From Chaenocephalus aceratus (lineage: Eukaryota > Chordata > Actinopteri > Perciformes > Channichthyidae): a stretch of DNA of 64,000 nt. The stretch covers positions 227,516 to 291,515 of the forward strand of contig JAMFTG010000139.1 of NCBI GenBank assembly GCA_023974075.1. The letters are read 5' to 3'. Shown piece after piece: positions 1-8,930 of the stretch. The translations under genes and the position numbers were made by a program. Numbering within the stretch: position 1 is the stretch's first letter; every line of letters begins with the position of its first letter. Below the pieces are notes generated by a model that was not told the DNA's origin, ran no database searches, and saw only the letters and a list, made by a program, of their open reading frames with translations.

Positions 1-34
1 AACAATTGGCCTAGCAACGGCTTAGCAACCCCAT

Positions 35-123
35 TGTTTTGATATGAAAATGTATCATATTTATACACATTCTCGCAGCCCGCGAGAATGTGTATAAATA
101 TGATACATTTTCATATCAAAACA
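35..123. repeat. Near-perfect palindrome (42-bp arms, 5-nt loop)
   Basis: Positions 35-76 are the reverse complement of 82-123, with only five bases (77-81) between the arms. I checked the pairing base by base and found no mismatch inside the arms; pairing stops at 34/124. The arms are AT-rich and contain TTTTGATATG at the outer end. Such a structure can be a terminal hairpin of a foldback or MITE-type element, or a fold-back artefact at an assembly edge. The repeated word TAGCAAC occurs on both sides (12-29 and about 283-310), which hints at an element of about 300 bp but does not prove it. Confidence 0.9.
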
Positions 124-1935
124 CGTGAAAGTCATGAGTGTTACACTATTGATTGGTTCTGTAAATAAAGAGAACGTTTTCGACATTGAAGGCTCGAGTG
201 ATCTTGAATAGCGGTGAACGCTACAATATGAACAGGCTCGTGCTTGGCCCACTGGTATTGTTTGTTTATTTTGAAAATTAACTAGCAACGCCGTGCTGTC
301 ATATAGCAACTGCTAAGCTACTGCAGCAAAAAAATCCTGGCGCCGCCCATGAATAGTGGTTAGACAGGGGTGGTAGGAGGCAGGCTCAGAAGTGATGTCA
401 CGCTTTAGGGGGTCGTAAGATAACATTGTTGTGCCAGAGTTACACAAACCCAATAAACAGCAGCATAATAATAAAGCTGTACACTAACAGAGCAGTAAAA
501 AGAGCAATTAAATATCTACAGGAAACACAGACGGTCACATTATTAATGTAAATATTAACAGTATTTAGTGGTGCAAAAAATCGCCCTTTGCCCCAGCTCA
601 GTGTGGACTTTTCGGACAGTAAGTAAAAACAATTCCTCGGATGACTTCCTGTACTTTTCCGAAAGACATACATCTGTAGATAAGGTGGGAAAACACCAAG
701 AATAGTCTTATAAAAAAGATGTGCCGATGGTTTAGTCTAGGGGCATCCAACCCGAGCATAGGAGCGATGGTGCGTTTTAAGGTTTGTTCGCCGGTCGTGG
801 GAGAGATCGCGGACTGGAGGAGAATCAACCACACTTTTCCCCGACACAGTAAAGGTTGCATTCACAGGAGAGACGAGGAACATTATGTTTAGCGCAATGT
901 GCAGGACAGGCACTAGGTTACGACTTGCTGTCCATTTAAAGTTTATAAGAGCCTGGCTCAGCACCGTGACTCTGACGGACTCAAATGTCTAGCGTAAAGA
1001 CAGGAGATTAGTGCAACTGTTTCAAATCAGCATATTTTCAATTATTTTTAACTATGCCTGTGGAAACATAACCCACAAAGGATGTTATTTGGTGTTCACC
1101 ATTACAAAGGCTATACTTATATTAAGTAATTTAATTCAATCCCCAAGCACATGACAGTTTTCTTGTTGCACACAACGCTGCAACTGATTCTTTCAGAGAC
1201 TGATGAAATCTGGTGAAACGCTATCTTTCATCTTTAAAGAAGTTGAAATCATCCCTCAACACGTTGGAATACAGCAGCTGTAGTCCAGATGGTTTTATTG
1301 TATCATTTAAAAGTTGTTGTTTATTTCTGCTATGTTCCAAGCTGCTTTGTATTGCTCCCAATGACTGCGTGTTAATCCCTGCCACTGCTGCAACAAGCAC
1401 CGTAGACTGAGTTCGTTATCACGATCCAATTATGCTTTTCTTTTTTCACTTACTTTTCGCCGTGTGTGCACTGCAGTGTCGAGGCTTTTATTCCTCTCAA
1501 GGATGCAGATGACATATTTCTCGCCGACATGCGAGTCACATAAACAATTAACTTATGACCTGCAGAGTAATCAGCTCCGCCAACGAAACTCAGGAGAGGC
1601 AGAATACTGAAAGAGACAATTTTCTTCCGCCTGCGAGGGAGGCAGCAGAAACTGGCTTCTAATCTTCACTCAGTGATTATAAAAGGAGTTGAGAGGGAAA
1701 TGATGAGTTTATGGGAGAAGCTCTAACCTCAAATAAGAGTGTGATCATGATGGGAAAAATATGAGACTTAATTTAAGGTCGTGACTTAAATATTTCATGA
1801 GGGGAACTGCGACAGCGACACCATTTGGTGAAGTATCGGTCAGCAATAAAGACGCACAGGAAAATAAATAGCGACATACTGGAAAGAGGGGGTAAGAAGG
1901 TACAGTAGGTAACATTTCCTCAAGTACTGTACTTG
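124..1935. other. Flank without recognised gene
   Basis: No open frame here resembles a known family. The minus-strand frame at 737-964 begins with a hydrophobic stretch after a basic start and could mimic a signal peptide, but it has no recognisable domain and no clear splice sites. The rest is unremarkable AT-rich single-copy-looking sequence. Confidence 0.5.
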
Positions 1936-2008
1936 AAGAGGCTCTGTTATGCTGTTAGGGGCTTCCATATCCTGTGTCATATATGATTTGTGTGCGTGTT
2001 AATGGTCT
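1936..2008 (+). mobile_element. TTAA-type MITE, left piece (split by LINE)
   Basis: The text AAGAGGCTCTGTTATGC followed by a C/T-rich stretch and GTTAATGGTCT matches the start of a common percomorph repeat family, also seen at 54655-54735 and 63276-63405. The element is interrupted after GTTAATGGTCT by the LINE at 2009-5440 and resumes at 5452 (CAAAGTCTCAATCCCTGTG), which is the expected continuation. The family name is from memory of the consensus, so it is uncertain. Confidence 0.6.
1998..2008. repeat. Target-site duplication, left copy (GTTAATGGTCT)
   Basis: An 11-bp direct repeat, identical to 5441-5451, brackets the LINE and its tandem tail. The flanking bases differ on both sides, so the duplication is exactly 11 bp. 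Confidence 0.85.
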
Positions 2009-2011
2009 AAC

Positions 2012-2850
2012 CGATGGACTGTCCACTCCAAGTAGGGAATGAGTCCTTACCCCAAGTGAAGGAGTTCAAGTATCTCGGGGTCTTGTTCTCGAGTGAGGAG
2101 GCCAGCAATCCTCTGCAGCTCCGTATTCACAAACCCACGCCTACGATTCAGGGATGAAGTCTGAAGGATTTGACTTAAATCATAACTTCTCCTCTTTCAC
2201 TTCGTAAAAGGGTAAAGTATTTTGGGTTGACATCCACATCGCAGGAGAAGGGCCCGATTCACTGCGACTTTATAGCGAGAGCTGGCTTAGAAAGAATCAC
2301 ACACACAAGCTACAAAGAACACAACAAAACAATCATGGGATGGGGAAGCTGAGATGGGCCGGAGAATCGGAGCAGCGGGAGCGGTACTGCAGTCGCTTTA
2401 CCGCACCGTTGTGACGAAAAGGGAGCTGAGCCCTATGGTCATGAAGGATGGGTCATGACCGAAAGAACGAGATCGCGGATACAAGCGGCCGAGATGGGTT
2501 TTCTCCGCAGGGTGGCTGGCGTCTCCCTTAGGGATAAGGTGAGAAGTTCGGTCATCAGGGAGGGACTCGGAGTTGAGCCGCTCCTCCTTCGCGTCGAAAG
2601 GAGCCAGTTGAGGTGGTTCGGGCACCTAGTTAGGATGCCACCTGGGCGCCTCCCTTGGGAGGTGTTCCAGGCACGTCCAGCTGGGAAGAGACCAAGGGGT
2701 AGACCTAGGACCAGGTGGAGGGATTATATCTCTTCGCTGGCCTGGGAGCGCCTTGGGACCCCCCAGTCAGAGCTGGTTGATGAGGGGAAAGGAACGTTTG
2801 GGGCTCTCTGCTGGAACTGCTACCCCCGCGTGACCACGGATAAGCGGAAG
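2012..2850 (+). pseudogene. LINE polyprotein C-terminus (RT family), broken
   Basis: Remnant of the carboxy-terminal domain of an RTE-type reverse transcriptase protein. The best open part is 2455-2850: it reads '[19 protein letters not shown]' and continues through '[19 protein letters not shown]' and '[19 protein letters not shown]', a stretch repeated thousands of times in fish genomes. The upstream piece at 2030-2096 ('EFKYLGVLFSS') belongs to the same protein. The frame is interrupted by the segment at 2097-2351 and by a deletion near 2425. No catalytic RT motif is left (the copy is 5' truncated), so it cannot mobilise itself. The reading frame runs straight into the GGAT repeats, producing a meaningless 'MDGWING' extension. 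Confidence 0.85.
2097..2351. repeat. 255-bp segment shared with 13617-13872
   Basis: This block (GCCAGCAATCCTCTGCAGCT ... GGGGAAGCTGA) is nearly identical to 13621-13872 and sits inside the LINE, so it inserted after the LINE or was copied with it. I see no inverted termini and at most a 3-bp GAG duplication. The right ends of the two copies coincide while the left homology stops at the LINE junction. Family unknown. Confidence 0.85.
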
Positions 2851-3710
2851 AAAATGGATGGATGGATGGATGGATGGATTAATGGCTGGATGGATGGATG
2901 GATTAATGGGTGGATTAATGGATGGATGGATGGATGGATTAATGGATGGATGGATTAATGGATGGATGGATGGATTAATGGATGGATGGATGGATGGATT
3001 AATGGATGGATGGATGGATTAATGGATGGATGGATTAATGGATGGATGGATGGATTAATGGATGGATGGATGGATGGATGGATTAATGGATGGATTAATG
3101 GATGGATGGATGGATGGATTGATGGATGGATGGATGGATGGATTAATGGATGGATGGATTAATGGATGGATGGATGGATTAATGTGGATGGATGGATTAA
3201 TGGATGGATGGATTGGCTGATGGCTGGATTATGGATGGCTTCTGGGTGGATTCTGGCTGGCTGGATGGCTTCCTGGCTGGATGGCTAGGCTGGATGGCTG
3301 GCTCCTGGCTGTGGCTGGCTGGCTGGCTTCCTGGATGGCTGGCTGGCTTCGGCTGGCTTATGGCTGGTGGCTGGCTTCCTGGCTGGCTGGCTGGTGGCTT
3401 CATGGCTGGCTTCCTGGCTGGCTGGCTGGCTGGCTTGCTGGCTGGCTGGCTGGCTGGCTTCCTGGCTGGCTTCCTGGCTGGCTGGGGCTGGCTGGCTGGC
3501 TTCCTGGCTGGCTTCCTGGCTGGCTTCCTGGCTGGCTTATGGCTGGCTTCCTGGCTGGCTGCTGGCTGGCTGGCTGGCTGGCTTCCTGGCTGGCTGGCTT
3601 CCTGGCTGGCTGGCTTCCTGGCTGGCTTCCTGGCTGGCTGCTGGCTGGCTGCTGGCTTGCTGGCTGGCTGGCTGGCTGGCTGGCTTCCTGGCTGGCTTCT
3701 GGCTGGCTGG

Positions 3711-3815
3711 CTGGGCGCGCCTTGGGCCCCCCCGTCCGCGCTGGTTGCTGCGGGGAACGGCCGTTTGGGGCTCTCTGCTGGACTGCTCCACCCCGCGTGC
3801 CCGGCTCCGCGGAGC
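3711..3815 (+). repeat. LINE 3'-end copy 2 inside the VNTR
   Basis: Matches 2745-2850 of the LINE (GCGCCTTGGG, GAGCTGG-like, TTTGGGGCTCTCTGCTGGA, CCCCGCGTG). It has lost the GATAAGCGGAAGAAAATGG end and contains CCGCGG changes. Confidence 0.85.
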
Positions 3816-4182
3816 CATGGCTGGCTGGATGGCTGGATGGATTAGGCTGGATGGCTTCATGGATGGATGGATGGATGGGATGGCTTCATGGATGGATGGA
3901 TGGATTAATGGGATGGCTGGATTATGGCTGGATGGATCTTAATGGCATGGATGGCTGAGCTGGCTTCCTGGATGGCTTCCTGGATGGCTGGATGGCTGGC
4001 TTGCTGCTGGATGGCTGGCTGGCTTCCTGGATGGCTGATGGCTGGCTGGCTGGCTGGCTTCCTGGATGGCTGCCTGTGGCTTCCTGGCTGGCTTCCTGGC
4101 TGGCTTCTGGCTGGCTGGCTGGCTGGCTGGCTGCGTTCCTGGCTGGCTGGCTTCCTGGCTGGCTGGCTTCCTGGCTGGCTTC

Positions 4183-4213
<31 letters not shown>

Positions 4214-4261
4214 CTGGCTGGCTGGCTGGCTGGCTTCCTGGCTGGCTTCCTGGCTGGCTGG

Positions 4262-4372
4262 CTGGGCGCGCCTTGGGCCCCCCCCGTCAGAGCTGGTTGC
4301 TGAGGGGGGCCCGTTTGGGGCTCTCTGCTGGAACTGCTACCCCCGCGTGCCACGGATAAGCGGAAGAAAATG
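4262..4372 (+). repeat. LINE 3'-end copy 3 inside the VNTR
   Basis: Matches 2745-2850, including the final GATAAGCGGAAGAAAATGG and the following GGAT start. It is closer to the original than copy 2. Confidence 0.9.
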
Positions 4373-5440
4373 GATGGGATGGATGGATGGATGGATTATG
4401 GCTGGATGGATGGATGGATTAATGGGTGGATTAATGGATGGATGGATGGATGGATTAATGGATGGATGGATTAATGGATGGATGGATGGGATTAATGGAT
4501 GAATGGATGGATGGATTAATGGATGGATGGATGGATTAATGGATGGATGGATTAATGGATGGGGATGATGGATAATGGATGGATGGATGGATGGATGGAT
4601 TAATGGATGGATTAATGGATGGATGGATGGATGGATTGATGGATGGATGGATGGATGGATAATGGATGGATGGATTAATGGATGGATGGATGGATTTGGA
4701 TGGATGGCTGGAGGTGGATTAATGGATGGATGGCTGGATTAATGATGGATGGATTAATGGATGGATGGATGGATTAATGGATGGATTAATGGGTGGATTA
4801 ATGGATGGATGGATGGATTAATGGCTGGATGGATTAATGGATGGATGGATGGATTAATGGATGGATGGATGATGGATGGATTAATGGATGGATGGATGGA
4901 TTAATGGATGGATGGATTAATGGATGGATGGATGGATTAATGGATGGATGGATGGATGGATTAATGGATGGATTAATGGATGGATGGATGGATGGATGGA
5001 TGGATGGCTGGATGGATGGATGGATTATGGATGGATTAATGGATGGATGGATGGATGGTGGATGGATTAATGGATGGATTAATGGATGGATTAATGGATG
5101 GATTAATGGGGATGATGGATGGATGGATGGATGGGATGGCTTAATGGATGGATGGATTAATGGATGGCTGGATTAATGGATGGATTAATGGATGGATGGA
5201 TGGATGGATGGATGGATTGATGGCTGGATGGATGGATGGATTAATGGATGGATTAATGGATGGATGGATGGATTAATGGATGGATTAATGGATGGATCTA
5301 ATGGATGGATTAATGATGGATGGATGGATGGATGGATGGATGGATTAATGGATGGATGGATTAATGGATGGGATGGATTAATGGGTGATTAATGGATGGA
5401 TTAATGGATGGCTGGATTGGATTTGGCTGGCTTCCTGGTG

Positions 5441-5866
5441 GTTAATGGTCTCAAAGTCTCAATCCCTGTGTAGTAGAGTAAACATTTGAGGTACCTATGA
5501 TTCAATAGAGTTTTTTGCTGCTACTTATAAAGGTCATGTCACAATATGCATGCAAATCTTGTACATGTAGTTACTTGCAAATTAGATTTACTAACACACA
5601 ATATAATACTAATACTAAATCATGATATCATATTATAGATTGAGCTACCCAACGAAGTATTCAAGTGAAAAACAACATATTTTCAAAGTTAGAAACATTA
5701 AAGTGATAACATAAAATGCATCAAAATCAAATGGTAAAATAATAATTGGGTTGATTCTTAAAATGGGAAAATGTATTTACTTTTGGTACTTTGAGTATAT
5801 TTTACTTTGTACTTTAATTTTAGTACAATTTCAATGCAGGACTGTTATTCGTAACTGAGTATTTGT
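5441..5866. other. TSD right copy, MITE continuation, then AT-rich sequence
   Basis: 5441-5451 is the right copy of the LINE target duplication. 5452 to about 5480 continues the MITE interrupted at 2008. The remainder to 5866 is AT-rich with no coding signal that I recognise. Confidence 0.6.
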
Positions 5867-6785
5867 ATCTGAAGCAGGGCCGATTCACCATATACATTGA
5901 GGGGGGACATCCCCCCAATATTCAATATATAGCCTAACTGATATAAAACATTAAAATAAAATTGCTATTCTATGACTTTTTTATTTTGGCTATTTGTATA
6001 CTTGAAAATCTTTATTTTCTGTTATTGTGAACTTCACCAAATGATATATTCTTTTCATATGTAAATTGATTCCGCCTTTGTTTGTTTATGCATACCTTTA
6101 TTTTGTACACGGGGGGGTTGTATTTGCTGTTGCACGTCCGAGTCCAGCTTCAGTTAGCGTTGATGCTCCAAGCAGGTCAGACATGTTCTGGTATCTTTTT
6201 CTAGTTAGCTCTAATCTGTATATTTTATTTCGTAATGGTAATGTTAATGAAGCCTTCGGTTTAGCTTCTTGTGTAATAATTTGTAGTTCTGATGTTAAAA
6301 CCGAACTTTTCAGGAATAGTAGCTAGGGGAGTGATTTGTAAAATATGCATAAAGAAAAAGTAAATCTGTTTACAGTTCTGTTTCATATGGATGTTGAGAG
6401 ATGTATCCATAGATGTAGTCCCTAATGTTGCTCTCAAAGTGCACCAGATGATGCTTTTAACTGCAACATTTAAAAAAAATAAAAATCTTCCCTGGGAGCT
6501 TGCCCCCCCCTAGAGGAGGTTAGGTCCACCATCTGCCCACACCCCCGTCAAATTGTCCCACCCACATTGAGGATGCTTCCTATGCCCAGACACAGTTTCG
6601 TGAATATTGCTGTTTGTTGCCCCCACAGGCGGGGGCATGGGGTTTAACAGGTTTTAAAAGTATCCCATGTGTTAGTGAATTTTTATATATTTTCCTTTAG
6701 AATAGCAGGACATTAGTATTCAAATTTTGATTGAATTTTTGGTCCCCCCCAATGTTGACTCCATGGTTACGGCCTTGATCTGAAG
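5867..6785. mobile_element. hAT-type non-autonomous transposon, 903 bp
   Basis: An 8-bp target duplication ATCTGAAG is present at 5867-5874 and 6778-6785. The enclosed element (5875-6777) has imperfect inverted ends: CAGGGCCG...CACCATA at the left and, read in reverse, CAAGGCCGTAACCATGGA at the right. The ends continue into ACATTGAGGGGGGAC and ACATTGGGGGGGGAC. The 8-bp duplication and CAGGG start are typical of the hAT superfamily. Open frames inside (for example 6066-6326) show no transposase motif. Confidence 0.85.
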
Positions 6786-7598
6786 TATTGCTACTTTGAT
6801 TATAAAGTTAAACGTCTCTTCTACTTCTGCTGAAAAGACAATGACACACAATATCGTTTTTTAAACTTGCTGAGTTTTGCACAGTTTCATTAGGTCAGTA
6901 TTTTTTTCTTTAGGTTTGACATTCCTAACTTTGCATGTGGATTTAAGGACGACTATAAATGAAAAATCCAATGACACACAATCAGCATCTCATCGATTGT
7001 GAGTCCAACACCTTGCAACCTTCAGCGAGGGGTTTGTTTGGCACAATGTCAAACTTTATTACTTTCTACCAGTCTGCGCTGGGCTCATCAAGAAGGATTT
7101 ACATTCCGTTATTTACAGGTCAAACTGAGAGTGACTGCAACTTTAGCTAAGCATGAAGGACTCTTCTACTTTCCTTCTTGTAGGGAGTTAAGAAACGTGC
7201 TCCTTGGCCCTGTTAGAGGAATTTCACCTCTTCTTGGCTGCTTGTTTTCTTTCACCTCAACTTTGTTACGCTCAGCTTTTCCAAGCACAAAGAACTGCTC
7301 AATATCGCTCAATGTCTCCTTTACCCCGTAAAACCCTTTAGTTTTAGGTTGTTTTCTGTGTTCTCACTCCTTTACTGCTTCAACAAGCCACGCTGCAGTT
7401 ATGTTGTCAGCCTGCAGACCCTTGCTTCACTTTCTCTGTATTTCTCTTTGGTGTCATCTGGGTAAAAATGTTTTTTTTTAAGGATTAAACCTCTCCAGAG
7501 TTCAACTAATCTACACTAAGTGTGCTGATTTAAGTGTTTGTATCAGTAAATATACAGTCTGTACGTTTTAAAACCAATTTGTATGATTTTTTTATATA
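6786..7598. other. No recognised gene
   Basis: Mostly AT-rich sequence. Two overlapping plus-strand frames (6959-7331) have no family resemblance and unremarkable composition. Nothing else is supported. Confidence 0.5.
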
Positions 7599-8007
7599 TT
7601 CTAGACCAGGGGTTCTCAAAGTGCGGCCCGCGGGCCAATGGCGGCCCTCGGAAATGTTTCTGGCGGCCCGCGATAGTTAATGTGACACGCTGAAATGCAT
7701 GCGTTATATTTTAATCCTCCATTGTCGTATCGAGTAAGAATTAGAATGGAATTTAAGAATGGTAAAACTGCGCCCCCTGGGGTGTCATTCCTAAATTATG
7801 AATGACACCTTGTGGAAAGTTTGCTAGACTACTGGTTGCATGGCAACTAGGCATCTCGCGAGTTGCGGTAATTGGTTAGTCCAATAAAGAAAGGATTTGT
7901 TTTGGAATTATTTTGTGTTCCGTTTTTTCTTGGGCGGCTCTCAATCCAATATTGGGTACCTAAATTGGCCCTCACTCATCAACACTTTGAGAACCCCTGC
8001 TCTAGAC
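7599..8007 (+). mobile_element. hAT MITE, 393 bp, copy A
   Basis: The element 7607-7999 begins CAGGGGTTCTCAAAGTG and ends CACTTTGAGAACCCCTG, an inverted terminal repeat of the hAT type. Flanks TTCTAGAC (7599-7606) and CTCTAGAC (8000-8007) are an 8-bp duplication with one mismatch. A second copy of identical length lies at 46620-47012 in the same orientation. The segment GCGGCCCGCGGGCC after the terminus is characteristic of both copies. No transposase is encoded. Confidence 0.93.
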
Positions 8008-8301
8008 CCTCCAGAAAAAACGCGATTCTGCGATCGCAGAATTTACCACATAATCAGCAAAATGGCGCAGATTTTTAAAAGGCCGCATATTTATCAAAAA
8101 GCCGCATAATCCCCGCATTTTTCAAGTTGCGAAGAAAAAAATGTTAACTCGTCTTGTCCCTATATATACAGTCTATAGTCTTGACGTGAAGTGATGATGA
8201 CGACGCGACTTCATCAGCTCGCGCATCACAGAAGGTAAACAACACCGTTTAGATTCACACGAGTGAACGTGTGGAGCTCACACGAGAGAGAAAACACCAA
8301 G

Positions 8302-8571
8302 ATGAAAAAATCTAATCTCATCTACCGACGAACATTTCTGCTAAAGACCGGGCAAAGCAGAACCCTGATGTCTTGCACGAAAGTGGGGGGAAACTATTCT
8401 GCACCCCGTGCAACTGTGTTGGAGCATAAGAGAACATCCACGGTGACGACCCACTTTGATTCATTCAAAGATTCGAACATGCTTTCTGCTGCTGCGGACA
8501 GGAAAGCCAAACAACTCACGTTCACCGAGGCATCGACCTCCAAAACCCTTTCGAGGGCTACAAGAAACGAG
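8302..8571 (+). pseudogene. CGGBP1-like (hAT-derived zinc-finger) exon, frameshifted
   Basis: Reading 8302 onward gives 'MKKSNLIYRRT', then in the next frame 'DRAKQNPDVLHESGGKLF' and 'CTPCN', then back in the first frame 'VLEHKRTSTVTTHFDS'. This follows the N-terminal domain of CGG triplet-repeat-binding protein 1 and its hAT-transposon relatives, where 'GGKLFC..C' starts a BED-like zinc finger. Two compensating shifts lie near 8330 and 8420. The exon ends at a good donor (GAG|GTGAGAAG, 8571/8572), as in multi-exon transposon-encoded relatives, but no following exon is visible. It is probably a dead transposon gene rather than the host CGGBP1 gene. The family resemblance is strong; function is not inferred. 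Confidence 0.75.
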
Positions 8572-8639
8572 GTGAGAAGCCTACAAGATTGAAGCTGGTC
8601 AGATAACGAACAAGTAAATGAAAACAGAATGAGGCGGAG

Positions 8640-8642
<3 letters not shown>

Positions 8643-8681
<39 letters not shown>
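8643..8681. repeat. (TG)n then (GA)n microsatellite
   Basis: About 14 TG units followed by six GA units, inside the CGGBP1-like element. Confidence 0.95.
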
Positions 8682-8682
<1 letters not shown>

Positions 8683-8930
8683 TGTGATTAAAATAGCCCA
8701 ATTGCTTTTACAATAAATAAACATTGAATGTGTTTAATTGAATAGTAAAGGGGTTTAACGTTAGTGGCAGGTTGTGTGTGAGAGAGAAAAAATAAGACAG
8801 CCCAATATTTAAAAAAAATTTTTTTAGCATATTTCGCAACTTCCCGCAATTTCACCGCATAAAATCACATATAAACCCCGGCATATTTAATCGCATAATC
8901 AAGGATTTTAGCTATTATGATTACAGCTCC

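Larger units (their letters stand above)
2009..5440 (+). mobile_element. 5'-truncated RTE/Rex3-like LINE with expanded tail
   Basis: A non-LTR retrotransposon copy flanked by an 11-bp target-site duplication. Only the last part of the reverse-transcriptase polyprotein is present (from about 'EFKYLGVLFSS' on), followed directly by GGAT-type tandem repeats, which are the normal 3' end of RTE-clade elements such as Rex3. The body is broken by a 255-bp foreign segment (2097-2351) and by a deletion between 'KRELS' and '[10 protein letters not shown]'. The 3' tail, usually tens of bases, is here about 2.6 kb and includes two further copies of the LINE's own last 105 bp. The clade call rests on the C-terminal motif and tail type; I cannot run a search to separate Rex3 from other RTE lineages. 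Confidence 0.8.
2851..5440 (+). repeat. Composite VNTR: (TGGA/TTAA)n and (CTGG)n blocks
   Basis: The LINE tail is a mosaic: TGGA with interspersed TTAATGGA (2851-3230), CTGG with GGCTTCCTGG variants (3231-3710), LINE tail copy 2 (3711-3815), mixed TGGA/TGGC (3816-3960), CTGG (3961-4261), LINE tail copy 3 (4262-4372) and TGGA/TTAATGGA to 5430. The order LINE tail, TGGA block, CTGG block occurs twice and then begins a third time, so the whole composite was duplicated in tandem. Long open frames here (repeats of 'WLAG', 'MDGW', 'SQPA') are consequences of the 4-bp period and should not be called genes. Confidence 0.9.
8003..8930 (+). mobile_element. hAT-like element carrying a CGGBP1-like exon
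   Basis: The region starts near CCCTCCAGAAAAAACGCGAT, has subterminal words such as CCGCATAAT and CAAGTTGCGAAG that recur inverted near the right side (8826-8905), and ends around 8905-8930. It surrounds the CGGBP1-like exon below. Exact ends and target duplication are not visible, in part because a hAT MITE inserted at its left border. A TG/GA microsatellite lies at 8643-8681. Confidence 0.55.

Noticed and set aside
737..964. Minus-strand frame with a signal-peptide-like start
   Set aside because: Hydrophobic stretch only; no downstream domain, no donor site that I can trust.
3204..4502. Large Trp/Leu/Ala/Gly-rich and Ser/Gln/Pro/Ala-rich open frames
   Set aside because: They follow the 4-bp CTGG/TGGA repeats in every frame and on both strands, with no non-repetitive domain apart from LINE remnants.
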